Part shown: piece by piece, positions 1 to 8,256 of the stretch
How positions within the stretch are numbered: position 1 is the first letter of the stretch
How the letters are laid out: the number at the start of each line of letters is the position of its first letter
Assembly: GCF_002116635.1 (NCBI RefSeq)
Contig: NZ_LQPW01000048.1
Coordinates: 25,838-89,837 of the forward strand
From: Mycobacterium szulgai
GTDB taxonomy: Bacteria > Actinomycetota > Actinomycetes > Mycobacteriales > Mycobacteriaceae
DNA length: 64,000 nt
Direction of reading: 5' to 3'
Program-made: the position numbers and the translations under genes
Notes under the pieces: generated by a model
The model's input: the letters and a program-made list of their open reading frames with translations, nothing else
Told to the model about the DNA's origin: nothing
Database searches by the model: none

Positions 1-798
1 CTGTGGTGCGTTCAGCCGGCGCAGGGCATCGACCATGCGCCGTGATCCAGGGGGCGAGGTGATTTCGGTGGCCGCGAAGTGTCCGATTGCGGCGCCGCGC
101 AAATTACGGTGCAGGCCGAACATCGACATGATGTTCACCACTGCCAGCGATTCGGCGGGCACGATGTCCAGATACGCCAGATAGTTCGAATCCAGGCCTG
201 CGGCGTCCAGCAGATTGGCGAAAAGCTGCTGGTGTATCCGGGAACCGTGGCCGGCGCCGTATTCGTCGAACTCAACCGCGACGAACGCGGCTTTTGCGCC
301 CCCGATCAGGCGTGGAATCGCCCACGCATGCGGATCGCCCTCCTTGAGGTGATACAGCGATCGGTGCACCAGGTATTCGCGCATCTGTTCCCACGTGCCG
401 GTATCGCGCAAGTGGTAGGACGGGCCGGTCCCATCGGCGGGCTCGATTGAGAGCGTTGCCATTTCGGCTTCCGCCGTATGGTGGGCTTCGACGGGTCCGA
501 CATCGCGGTGTACGGCGGCCAGGAAGGCCCGCTCGAGTTCGGCGCGCAACTGCAGCAGCGCGGGATTCCACTCCCAGGTCGGATCCACCCCGGAAAACCC
601 GCGATAGTGCAGCTCGTAGCACATGTATAGGGCCAGCTGCAGATCAAGGCCATAGGGATCGACGTCGCGTACCGGAGCGGCGATGCGGGCGAACTGGTCA
701 TGCGGGGCGGGCCCGTTCAGCGCGTGGCGGACGGCGATCGACAGCGGCCCGTATCCCTCCGGCAGGGCAGGCTCTATTGAGATCGATGCGCGAGTCAC
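1..798 (-). CDS. Iron-containing redox enzyme, haem-oxygenase-like fold (C-terminus off the window)
   Basis: At least 266 residues are visible from a GTG start; the C-terminus lies beyond the left edge. The sequence matches the family annotated as iron-containing redox enzyme (Haem_oxygenas_2-like, all-helical, usually a diiron centre). Recognisable blocks are CYELHYRG, EYLVHRSLYHLKEGDPHAW, EFDEYGAGHG and IGHFAATE, rich in the Glu, His and Asp residues that ligate iron in this fold. A purine-rich GCAGGAGGGG lies 10-15 bases before the GTG. The gene starts 27 bases after the RsbU/RsbW fusion on the same strand and looks like the last visible gene of the stressosome operon. Family placement is fairly sure; substrate is unknown. 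Confidence 0.8.
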   Translation of the reverse strand, partial: MTRASISIEPALPEGYGPLSIAVRHALNGPAPHDQFARIAAPVRDVDPYGLDLQLALYMCYELHYRGFSGVDPTWEWNPALLQLRAELERAFLAAVHRDVGPVEAHHTAEAEMATLSIEPADGTGPSYHLRDTGTWEQMREYLVHRSLYHLKEGDPHAWAIPRLIGGAKAAFVAVEFDEYGAGHGSRIHQQLFANLLDAAGLDSNYLAYLDIVPAESLAVVNIMSMFGLHRNLRGAAIGHFAATEITSPPGSRRMVDALRRLNAPQ

Positions 799-825
799 GT
801 CCGTGTGTACCCCTCCTGCACCCGA

Positions 826-3054
826 TCAAACTGCCGGGACGGTGGAACCCGCCACCCGGAAAGTCACGTCGATGGTGGTTCCATTCGAGGAATTTTCGAC
901 CTCCACCGTGTCGCTCATCGCCCTGATCAGGGGCAGGCCGCGGCCGCTGTTGCCCGGATTGACGGCGGGTGTCTTCCACGAACCGGAATCCACGATTCGC
1001 GCGCGGATCTCGCCGTCGACGGCCGTGGCCTCGAGCAGCATGGTGCCGACTTCGTGTCCGCGATAGGCGTGCTCGACGCAATTGGTGCAGGCCTCGCTGA
1101 TGACGAGCACGATATCGGTCGCCTGTGCCTCCGGGACTTCGGCTGCCTTGAGCCATGAGGTGAGCTCACGCCGCAGCGGCGCCAATTGCTCTGCATGAGC
1201 GTCGGTTTCAATACGAAGCGGTGCCAGTTGGTGTCTGTATACCACCATGGCGACGTCGTCGTCATAGCCACCCAGCGGAGCCAATTGGTTCAGCACCGCA
1301 TCGGCGACATCGCTGATCGGCAAGTCATTGCTTTCCAACAAAACCTCCGCGACGCGGTCCAGGCCCTTGTCGATCGACTCGTGTTTACGCTCCACCAGCC
1401 CATCGGTGAACAACATCAGCGTTGAGCCGGGCCGCAGCGTCCTAGCCGCTTGTGGCCGAGTCTCGTTGCGGCGCACGGCAAGTGGCACCGACGATGCATC
1501 GGTCAGCAGCTGCGTCCCAGCCCCGGTCCCAGCACCCGCGAGCACGGCAGGCATGTGCCCGGCATTGCTGTATTCCAACACTCCCGACCGGGTGTCCAGA
1601 ATGGCCAGAAAAACGGTGGTGCAGTACGCATCTGGAATGAGCGACGCGGCCGCGTCGAGCTGTTCGAGTAATAGCGCGGGCTTTGCGCCGGTGATCAGCA
1701 GCGCGCGGGCCGAGCTGCGCAGCTGGCCCATGATGGCCGCGGCGGGCAATCCCCGGCCCACGCAGTCGCCCACCACGATGCCGATCCGGTGATCGTCGAT
1801 AGGCAACACGTCATACCAGTCGCCGCCAATCTCCAGCGGTGGAACGGCGGGCTCGTAGCGAACGGCGAAGCCCGGCGGCGGTTCCATCGGTGGCAGCAGC
1901 GCACGTTGCAAGGTGAGCGAGGTCACGCGGGCGCTCTCGAACTGGCGGACATGCTGGATCGCCAGGCTCAAGTGCCCGATGAGCACGGTGACCAGCAGCC
2001 GGTCCTCGGCGGTCACCCAGCGCGGTACCCCAAGCTCTAGCCACAGCGCCACATCACCGGTGCCCGACAGCACCGCGACCAGGCCCTTGGCCTTACCCGC
2101 AGCTTCCGGCCACTCGACCGTCCTTGCCGTCAGCGGCAGCTGATGGCGCGCGTCTTGGAATGTCTGACGCAGCAACGGATCCAGGGTTCGCCACGGCGAT
2201 TCGGCGGGCTCGTCAGCTATCTGGACAGTCGGCTCGCCGTCGCCTGGCGGCCACACGGCCAAAACCACCCGACTTACATCGACCGCCGCCCGGCACTCGT
2301 CGAGCGTGATCGACAGAACCTCTGCCACGCTCTTGGCGACGCCGACTGCCGTGGCAAGCCGCAGCACCGCGCTTTCGCGTGCGGCGAAGGCGCGTTCGGC
2401 GGTGATGTCGCGAACGGTTCCCACGTAAACGTCGAGATCTGCGCCGGGCCCGGTGACCGCGTTGATACTCACCGTGACCCAGGCCAGATGGCCGTCGCGA
2501 TGCCGGATCGGTGTCTCGTATTGGGAGCTGCCCTCCCGCCGAACCCGCTGCTGTTCCTGCATCGCGGTCGTCTTGTCGACCAGCCACGGGTGTGGCCATT
2601 CGTAGGGCAGATCCTCCGCGGAATAGCCGAGTATCTCGGCGAAGGCGTTGTTTATCTCGACCACTGCGCCGTCGTGGTCGGCGACGAAAAACCCCTCCTG
2701 CAGGGAATTGACCAGGGCGGTGCGGAACTTGTCGCGATCGGCGAGATCCTCGGCGCGGGCCCGCTCTTCGGCGTATCGGCGGGTGCCGTCGAGGAATCCG
2801 CGGGTTGCGACATCGAGTGCGGCCAACGTCTGCAGCAGGAATTCCAGCGCCGCAGGCGCATCGACCTGAGCAGTCTTAGCAAGGTTGTCAACCGTATGGA
2901 AGTGAGCCTCGATGATGTCGAGGATGCTGATCTGTTCCTGCAGCGCTCGCCGGCCCAGTTCGTGGCCGGCGGCCAAATAGTCCTCACCGCGCGCCTCGAG
3001 GTAGGCGTTGAGCGTAGCGATGTACTGATCGCGGAATTCGTCTGTGTTGGTCAT
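826..3054 (-). CDS. RsbU-type PP2C phosphatase fused to an RsbW-type kinase, with RsbU-N and PAS domains
   Basis: This 742-residue cytoplasmic signalling protein combines modules in order. An RsbU N-terminal helical domain (about 1-90) is the docking site for RsbT in Bacillus. A PAS domain follows (about 108-225), then a GAF-like region (about 230-375). A SpoIIE/PP2C phosphatase spans about 380-610, with metal-binding blocks GGDWYDV, VGDCVGRG, FTDGLVER and GYDDDVAMV. A C-terminal GHKL anti-sigma kinase (about 615-742) has the N-box SEACTNCVEHAY, VDSGSW and GRGLPLI. The ATG overlaps the previous stop as ATGA, so the longer open frame upstream is an artefact. The layout recalls M. tuberculosis Rv1364c, which couples a phosphatase to a kinase, but here the RsbU-N domain ties it to a stressosome. 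It probably switches an anti-sigma antagonist such as RsfB. Confidence 0.88.
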   Translation of the reverse strand: MTNTDEFRDQYIATLNAYLEARGEDYLAAGHELGRRALQEQISILDIIEAHFHTVDNLAKTAQVDAPAALEFLLQTLAALDVATRGFLDGTRRYAEERARAEDLADRDKFRTALVNSLQEGFFVADHDGAVVEINNAFAEILGYSAEDLPYEWPHPWLVDKTTAMQEQQRVRREGSSQYETPIRHRDGHLAWVTVSINAVTGPGADLDVYVGTVRDITAERAFAARESAVLRLATAVGVAKSVAEVLSITLDECRAAVDVSRVVLAVWPPGDGEPTVQIADEPAESPWRTLDPLLRQTFQDARHQLPLTARTVEWPEAAGKAKGLVAVLSGTGDVALWLELGVPRWVTAEDRLLVTVLIGHLSLAIQHVRQFESARVTSLTLQRALLPPMEPPPGFAVRYEPAVPPLEIGGDWYDVLPIDDHRIGIVVGDCVGRGLPAAAIMGQLRSSARALLITGAKPALLLEQLDAAASLIPDAYCTTVFLAILDTRSGVLEYSNAGHMPAVLAGAGTGAGTQLLTDASSVPLAVRRNETRPQAARTLRPGSTLMLFTDGLVERKHESIDKGLDRVAEVLLESNDLPISDVADAVLNQLAPLGGYDDDVAMVVYRHQLAPLRIETDAHAEQLAPLRRELTSWLKAAEVPEAQATDIVLVISEACTNCVEHAYRGHEVGTMLLEATAVDGEIRARIVDSGSWKTPAVNPGNSGRGLPLIRAMSDTVEVENSSNGTTIDVTFRVAGSTVPAV

Positions 3055-3677
3055 CTCGAGCTGCCTCGGTGACGCGCGGCGAGCACCAGTGCGTCGTCGG
3101 TCTCCTTGGCGTGCTTGGTCAGTATGTGGTCGGCGATGTCTACTGCCGAGGCGGCGAAGTCGATGTGGTCGAGGTGGTCCTCGGTGATGCCATCGCTGGC
3201 TATTACCATCAGATCGCCGGTGCGCGTCGAAACCACTTGTGCGGGTGTGATTTCCGGAATTCGATAGCCGACTATTCCGCCGGTGAGGCGGGCTGAGGAG
3301 CGGAGCTGGATGCCGGTTGCCGCTTTGGCCACCAGGTTGGCGGTGACGTTTCCGATTCCGGTCCAGCTCAGCCGTCCGGTGTCGAACTCGATGCGCGCCA
3401 GGGTCATTGCCACACCCCGGGTGCCGCCGAGCATGCGGTGGCAAAGCTGGATCAGTACCTCGACCCGTTCGCTGCGGGCGCTGCGGAGTGCGTCCAAGGC
3501 GGTCAGCGCGGCGGTTGCGGCGGCCGGTCCGTGCCCGAGCCCGTCGAGCACCCCGAACAGCGCGGAAGTGTCGTCGACGCCCACCGCGATCGCCTGGTCG
3601 CCGCAGACAAGCTCGCCCGGTCGTGGGCGACTCGCGATCGCCCACTCGATCGGCCCCAGCTTGCCGTGATCACGCAC
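3051..3677 (-). CDS. RsbX-like SpoIIE/PP2C serine phosphatase
   Basis: A 208-residue single-domain PP2C-type phosphatase. Visible metal-site blocks are VCGDQAI, LDGLGHGPAA (DGxGHG, typical of SpoIIE/RsbX) and IASDGITE. Size and position beside rsbR, rsbS and rsbT match RsbX, which in Bacillus dephosphorylates RsbR and RsbS and resets the stressosome. The GTG start overlaps the end of the RsbT-like gene by 8 bases, and its stop overlaps the next ATG by 4, so the four genes are translationally coupled. Assignment as RsbX rather than another small PP2C rests on this context. Confidence 0.85.
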   Translation of the reverse strand: MRDHGKLGPIEWAIASRPRPGELVCGDQAIAVGVDDTSALFGVLDGLGHGPAAATAALTALDALRSARSERVEVLIQLCHRMLGGTRGVAMTLARIEFDTGRLSWTGIGNVTANLVAKAATGIQLRSSARLTGGIVGYRIPEITPAQVVSTRTGDLMVIASDGITEDHLDHIDFAASAVDIADHILTKHAKETDDALVLAARHRGSSR

Positions 3678-4080
3678 GGGCCGGCACCCACTTCCACATT
3701 TCGATGATCGTCCCTTGACCCAGTGCGGATTTCACGATCAGCCGGTCCATCAGGCGCCGGGCGCCGGGCAGGCCGAGCCCGAGGCCGCGGCCGGTGGAAT
3801 ACCCGTCTTCGAGTGCACGCTCGATATCGGCGATGCCGGGACCGTCGTCCTCGGCGCGCACCACCAGCGCCTTGCGTCCCTCGCGGTCTCCAACCCCGAC
3901 CGAAACCTCGCCGCGCCCAGCGTAACTGGTGATGTTGCGGGCGACTTCGGAGATCGCGGTGGCGATCATGGTGACATCGGTCAGCGAAAAGCCAAGATCC
4001 AGCGCGAGCTGATGTCCGGCTTTGCGGGCGGCGACAATGTCGTCGGGATTGCCTATGACGACCACAATGTCATCCGGCAC
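3670..4080 (-). CDS. RsbT-like serine/threonine switch kinase
   Basis: From the GTG at 4080 the product is 136 residues, the usual RsbT length. The open frame continues upstream inside rsbS, but this GTG sits just inside the rsbS end, as expected for coupled genes. GHKL-kinase signatures are present: N-box AISEVARNITSYAG, G1 DDGPGI and G2 GLGLGLPGA. In the known pathway RsbT is held by RsbR/RsbS, phosphorylates them on stress, is released and then activates RsbU. The RsbU-N domain of the gene two positions downstream supplies the expected partner. Confidence 0.88.
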   Translation of the reverse strand: MPDDIVVVIGNPDDIVAARKAGHQLALDLGFSLTDVTMIATAISEVARNITSYAGRGEVSVGVGDREGRKALVVRAEDDGPGIADIERALEDGYSTGRGLGLGLPGARRLMDRLIVKSALGQGTIIEMWKWVPARA

Positions 4081-4459
4081 CGTCGCGCCCGATCGCTGAT
4101 TTGCCTGCTCCCGGTTGGCGATTGAGCAGGGCAATGCCCTCTTCCAGGTCCAGCGCGGTATTCATGTCGTCGAATGTCAAGCCCAGTTGAACCATCGCGA
4201 AGGCCACCTCTGGTTGCAGCCCCACGATCACCGTCTCGGCACCGCGTAGCCGGGTCATGTGGGCGATGGTGCGCAGCGACCGGGCCGCGAACGAGTCCAT
4301 CACGTCGATGGCGGTGACGTCGACGATGATGCCCTGCGCCCGGAACCGGCTGACGCGCTCCATGAGTTCGTACCGGAGCCGTTCGGTGTCGGAGTCGGTG
4401 AGCGCAGCCTGCACCGACGCGATGAGAAAGGCGCCTTGCTTCAAGATTGGTACTGGCAT
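4070..4459 (-). CDS. RsbS-like STAS-domain stressosome core protein
   Basis: A 129-residue single STAS domain. The motif around DVMDSFAARSL places Ser56 where Bacillus RsbS has its phosphorylated Ser59. The following VIVGLQPEVAFAMVQLG is the standard RsbS C-terminal helix-strand pattern. RsbS and RsbR form the stressosome shell that sequesters RsbT. The gene lies 35 bases after rsbR and overlaps the rsbT start. A 12-residue tail after the STAS domain (QPGAGKSAIGRDGAG region) looks unstructured and is not typical of the family. Confidence 0.9.
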   Translation of the reverse strand: MPVPILKQGAFLIASVQAALTDSDTERLRYELMERVSRFRAQGIIVDVTAIDVMDSFAARSLRTIAHMTRLRGAETVIVGLQPEVAFAMVQLGLTFDDMNTALDLEEGIALLNRQPGAGKSAIGRDGAG

Positions 4460-4494
4460 GGTGTGCTCGCGTTGGTCGGTGCGGTCGCGTTCCT

Positions 4495-5388
4495 TTATTC
4501 GCCGGTGCGGGTGACTTCGTAGCCCAGCAGGCGCTCGGCTTCTTCGATACCGCCTTGCAAGTCGCCGACGGCGTTCATCTTCGACAGGTCCAGCCCGATC
4601 GTGACCAGTGTCAAGGCGATCTCAGACGATAGGCCGGTGATGATCACGCTGGCACCCATCAACCCGGAGGCATCGACCGTCTGCACCAGGTGGTTGGCCA
4701 CCGTGGAGTCGATGGTGGGCACACCGGTGATGTCGATGACGACCACCTTGGCGCGGTTGGCGCGAATGGCGCGCAACAGTTGCTCGGTGACCTGACGAGC
4801 ACGCTGGCTGTCCAGCACCCCGATGATCGGCAGAATCAGCAGCTGCTCACGCACCTGCAGCACCGGCGTCGACAGCTCGCGGATGGCCTCCTGCTGCTGG
4901 CGGATGATGCGCTCGCGTTCCTGCACGAAGCTGACGGCCACGGTGTTGGCGATGCGGTTGGCCGCCGGTTCATAAGCGTCCAGCACCCGGTTCAGCATCC
5001 CGAACTCGGCTTGGTACTTCTCGAACAACGATCGGGCCAGAACGTCACGCAGCAGTAGCACGATGCCGACGACCTCGTCGGTTTCCACGCCACGGGGGAT
5101 GATGCGTTCGGACAGGTCGCGCGCGTAGGCCTGCAACGCCTCGACGCTACCGGTCTCGAGCACCTCGACGTAGTTGTCGTAGACGGCGGTCGCCTCGGAG
5201 AAGAGCTCTTCGGGCGTCATTGCGGTGAGCAGTTCCGCGTCGGTGATTCTGCGGGCCCACTCTTCGCGCAGTGCGGTTCGATTGCGGCGCAGGTGCTGAA
5301 CGAGTTGTGGCAGCAAACCCTCGCTGGAGATGTTGAGCGTCTGCGCGGCGGCGCTGGTAATGCTGAAATCTGACGGCGAATCTGACAT
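4495..5388 (-). CDS. RsbR-like stressosome sensor, globin-like N-domain plus STAS
   Basis: A 297-residue protein with an N-terminal helical sensor domain (about 25-165, RsbRD/non-haem-globin type), a linker helix, and a C-terminal STAS domain (about 180-290). Two phosphorylation sites known in RsbR have counterparts here: Thr174 in the linker motif ELSTPV and Ser228 in VPTIDSTVANH. A good ribosome site, GGGAGG, lies 6 bases before the ATG, which fixes the start. It is the first gene of the operon and diverges from rsfB. It would sense stress and form the stressosome with RsbS. Confidence 0.9.
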   Translation of the reverse strand: MSDSPSDFSITSAAAQTLNISSEGLLPQLVQHLRRNRTALREEWARRITDAELLTAMTPEELFSEATAVYDNYVEVLETGSVEALQAYARDLSERIIPRGVETDEVVGIVLLLRDVLARSLFEKYQAEFGMLNRVLDAYEPAANRIANTVAVSFVQERERIIRQQQEAIRELSTPVLQVREQLLILPIIGVLDSQRARQVTEQLLRAIRANRAKVVVIDITGVPTIDSTVANHLVQTVDASGLMGASVIITGLSSEIALTLVTIGLDLSKMNAVGDLQGGIEEAERLLGYEVTRTGE

Positions 5389-5549
5389 CTAGACCTCCCG
5401 CTGCTGCACCGCGCTCTGCACCGAGCGCGAGTCCTATGGCGAGACTAACGCGAGTCGGCCGGTTGGACGTGTTGAGGTCTTATTCTTTCTCGCAGTTCGC
5501 ATGGGGGTTAGGCTTGCAGCACACTGACGGCTCAGACAAAGGATCGCCA

Positions 5550-5918
5550 TTGTCAGCTCCTGATTCGATCACCGCCACGGTCGAGGACCACGAGGGGGTC
5601 AAGGTCCTCAGTATCGGCGGTGAAATTGACTTGGTCACCGCGCCGGCCCTTGAGGAAGCCATCGGCGGAGTGATAGCCGACGATCTGACAGCGCTGGTTA
5701 TCGACTTGTCCGCGGTGGAGTTCCTCGGCTCGGTGGGCCTGAAGATTCTCGCCGCGACTTACGAGAAACTCGGTAGCACCGCTGAGTTCGGGGTGGTTGC
5801 GCGCGGTCCGGCGACGAGAAGGCCGATACATCTGACCGGATTGGACAAGACCTTCCCGCTGTATCCGACGCTCGATGACGCCCTGACCGGCGTGCGGGAC
5901 GGCAAGCTCAACCGCTGA
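5550..5918 (+). CDS. rsfB: Anti-sigma factor antagonist RsfB (STAS domain)
   Basis: Starting at the TTG at 5550 (AAAGGA just upstream) gives 122 residues, the length of M. tuberculosis RsfB (Rv3687c), whose sequence it closely resembles from MSAPDSIT onward. The open frame extends upstream, but that part has no matching homology. The STAS core includes IGGEIDLVTAPALEEAI and FLGSVGLKI, with Ser61 as the expected phospho-site. RsfB binds the anti-SigF factor UsfX/RsbW and frees SigF. It is divergent from the stressosome operon, whose phosphatase/kinase protein is a natural candidate to control its phosphorylation. Its stop overlaps the convergent gene by 11 bases. Confidence 0.93.
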   Translation: MSAPDSITATVEDHEGVKVLSIGGEIDLVTAPALEEAIGGVIADDLTALVIDLSAVEFLGSVGLKILAATYEKLGSTAEFGVVARGPATRRPIHLTGLDKTFPLYPTLDDALTGVRDGKLNR

Positions 5919-6930
5919 AAGGCATTAGCGACAGATTCCGCCAGAAGTTCACCAGACTTTCGGTGCCGCCGAAGAGCGTCGTGAAATTCGTCGAATCGAC
6001 CAGCACGATGTCGCCAGCGCGCTGATCCGTCGGCGGCATCCAGACCAGCGCATTGAATTCGGAATTGCCCGCGTCGGTGAACGGATGGGGACGAGTCGGA
6101 TCGATGCGCTGGCGGGCCAGCACGCGCAGCGCGTCGGTTTGCGGTGCCGTCAATTCGTAATGCGGCAGATGCGGGTGAAAGTTAAAGGTCGTGACATTGT
6201 CGAGCAGCCGTGGCGTATCCAGATCCGGGAAACCCGTGAGCGGCGCTATTTGGTTGCCGCCGGCCCCGGAGCCGATAACCGCCGGACGCAGACCCCATTT
6301 GTTGTAGACCGGCACTTCTAGCGCCGTCATCAGCGAACGCGTGTATTGGCTGAAGCGCTGCTGGCGCGGGACCAAGGGGTCGCCGTGATGCAGGTACTCG
6401 ACCTGACGCTGCCGTTGGTCGTCGGTGAATCCGACATCGTGATGCGGGGCGAGCAGCAGACACGTGCCTTCGCGCTGCAGCCACGCCTGAATTGCCGCTA
6501 CTTCCCCGGGCTGCGCCTTGTCCTGTCCGAGCACGTGGTCGAGACCGAACACCATCAGGGTGTCGGTGTCGGCCAGCACCCGCTCGTCGATCGGCAGCCG
6601 ATAGCCCGCCTGGTCGATGCGCGGGAAGACGGCGACCGGGTGGCCGGTGACCTCGCCGGCGAGCTTCTGGAAGTCCAGTGTCGAGCGGTGAAATAGCTCC
6701 AGCGTCCCGGCGATGCCCTGCAGAAAATGCGCCGCATCCCATTCGGGGGTTTCGTAATTGGGCCAGGCCGCCCTGCGGACCTCGGTGATGGTGGAGAACC
6801 GATTGTCCATGGCGGCCGGATCACGTTGCGATTCCCAGGGATAGCTCCAGGTCCAGTAGATGCTGATGCGACGGCGGCCTGGCGTGTGTCTGCGGGCCAG
6901 ATGATCCTGGTTGTAGGTGCGCGCGTTCAT
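5908..6930 (-). CDS. Conserved hypothetical protein of the DyP operon
   Basis: I do not recognise this 340-residue protein. It has no signal peptide or membrane segment. A stretch near residues 120-165 (TLMVFGLDHV ... EVAAIQAWLQREGTCLLLAPHHDVGF) resembles the strand-helix-strand of class I amidotransferase-like or ThuA-like folds, but no catalytic Cys is evident there. The ATG overlaps the stop of the DyP peroxidase as ATGA, so the two are translated together. The 3' end overlaps the convergent rsfB end by 11 bases. It may assist or share a substrate with the peroxidase. Confidence 0.75.
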   Translation of the reverse strand: MNARTYNQDHLARRHTPGRRRISIYWTWSYPWESQRDPAAMDNRFSTITEVRRAAWPNYETPEWDAAHFLQGIAGTLELFHRSTLDFQKLAGEVTGHPVAVFPRIDQAGYRLPIDERVLADTDTLMVFGLDHVLGQDKAQPGEVAAIQAWLQREGTCLLLAPHHDVGFTDDQRQRQVEYLHHGDPLVPRQQRFSQYTRSLMTALEVPVYNKWGLRPAVIGSGAGGNQIAPLTGFPDLDTPRLLDNVTTFNFHPHLPHYELTAPQTDALRVLARQRIDPTRPHPFTDAGNSEFNALVWMPPTDQRAGDIVLVDSTNFTTLFGGTESLVNFWRNLSLMPFSG

Positions 6931-8243
6931 GGTGTACCCGCCAGGTATCTGAGGCCGTTGAGTCCGGGCAGAAAGAAGTATGCGCCGCCGGTCAGGGTGG
7001 TGAAGGCGGGCAGGCCCTTGAGCGTCTTGCGGATGGGGCGTTTGGGAATCTTGTATTCCAGTGTGCCGTCCTGTGTTCCGCAGAAGGGGTCGCGTTCGTT
7101 GCCCAGCTCGTGAAAGTTGCGGTCGTTGATCCAGACGTTCTGTGCGAACTCGAATTGCCGAATGAGGCTGGCGCAGATGATGAATGCCGCGATCCCGCGA
7201 TCGGCGCCGTCGTCAGGCGCGCCGTCGGGAAGCTGTGTTCCGTAGGTAGCCCCGCGCCGGATCATCCGGCGCCGATTCATATTGGGCGCGGTGTCGCGTG
7301 GGTTGAGCCGCCGGATATGGGATCCCAGGGGTACCGCATAGCCGACGGGATCCATATTCCGGTAGTCGAAGTCGTTGTTACGCAAAGCATCTGCGCCCAG
7401 TTCCGGGTCGTCGCGCTGCGGCGCCAGAGCCAGCGGCGCCCCGCTTCGCCACCTGCCCATCAGCTTGGCCGCGAGCAATTCCTGCTCGTCTGATGTCGCG
7501 GCCTGCTCGGCCAGGTAGCTGCGAAAGAGCCCGACGTGTTCGCGCAGCCGCCGGTAGGCCATATAGCTGCCATTGCGCGACAACGCCTCGGGCTGCGGCA
7601 GTTTCGGAACCACACCATCTTCGTCGGGATAGCCAAGGATGAACTCGCCGGCCTTCAGCGGCCCTCCCGAGCCCGGTGTCGGTTCTTCGCCGGACCCTTC
7701 GATCACGGGTTGCGACAACCGGTCCCGAAACCCGAAATGGTCGTGCGCATAGTTGAACGGCGGCGTCGCGTTCAGATCGAGGAAGGACAACACCCGAACG
7801 CCGGAGCAGCGGGTCACCAGATCGGCATGCAAGGCAGTGCAGCGCCGGTGTTCAGTATCGTTGCGGGCGAACAGGATTGCGATCGCGTGCAGTTCGTCGC
7901 CGGCCAGTCCGCCCACCCAGTTGTCGGGGTGGTTTGCCCCGGTGTCGCCCAGGATATCGGCGCGGGCGACCATGCCTTCCCGGAATTCGTCGGGAAAGGT
8001 GGCCAGCGCGTCTTCGGAGACGCCCAGTGCCCGCAGGCCGTTCCAGGTGAACGCCAGCGTGATCCAGCGGTCGTTGCTGTCCATCGTCCTTCGGGCGTCG
8101 GCCGCCGACTGGACCTTGTCCACCAATTCGGACAACCAGGCCCGCCCTCCCGCAGGGTCATCGAACGAGAGGAACTCATAGCGCCCGGTCATCGCGGGTG
8201 TGCGCGTGACGATGATGTGCTGGATGTTGTCTAGATCAAGCAT
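6927..8243 (-). CDS. DyP-type haem peroxidase (atypical distal motif)
   Basis: A 438-residue dye-decolourising peroxidase. The distal motif reads GFRDRLSQP: the catalytic Asp174 is present, but the glycine that usually follows it (GxxDG) is Arg175. The proximal haem ligand is His309 in GSHIRR, followed by NPRD, as expected. DyP enzymes use H2O2 to oxidise dyes, phenols or possibly haem-related substrates. There is no Tat or Sec signal, so it should be cytoplasmic. It is the middle gene of three: 13 bases after the 186-residue gene and overlapping the 340-residue gene by 4. Confidence 0.9.
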   Translation of the reverse strand: MLDLDNIQHIIVTRTPAMTGRYEFLSFDDPAGGRAWLSELVDKVQSAADARRTMDSNDRWITLAFTWNGLRALGVSEDALATFPDEFREGMVARADILGDTGANHPDNWVGGLAGDELHAIAILFARNDTEHRRCTALHADLVTRCSGVRVLSFLDLNATPPFNYAHDHFGFRDRLSQPVIEGSGEEPTPGSGGPLKAGEFILGYPDEDGVVPKLPQPEALSRNGSYMAYRRLREHVGLFRSYLAEQAATSDEQELLAAKLMGRWRSGAPLALAPQRDDPELGADALRNNDFDYRNMDPVGYAVPLGSHIRRLNPRDTAPNMNRRRMIRRGATYGTQLPDGAPDDGADRGIAAFIICASLIRQFEFAQNVWINDRNFHELGNERDPFCGTQDGTLEYKIPKRPIRKTLKGLPAFTTLTGGAYFFLPGLNGLRYLAGTP

Positions 8244-8256
8244 GCGGCAGCGCCGA

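Noticed and set aside
3055..3645. N-terminal extension of the RsbU/RsbW open frame
   Set aside because: It is Arg-rich with no homology, runs antisense in frame terms to the real RsbX-like gene, and the ATGA overlap at 3054 gives a natural start.
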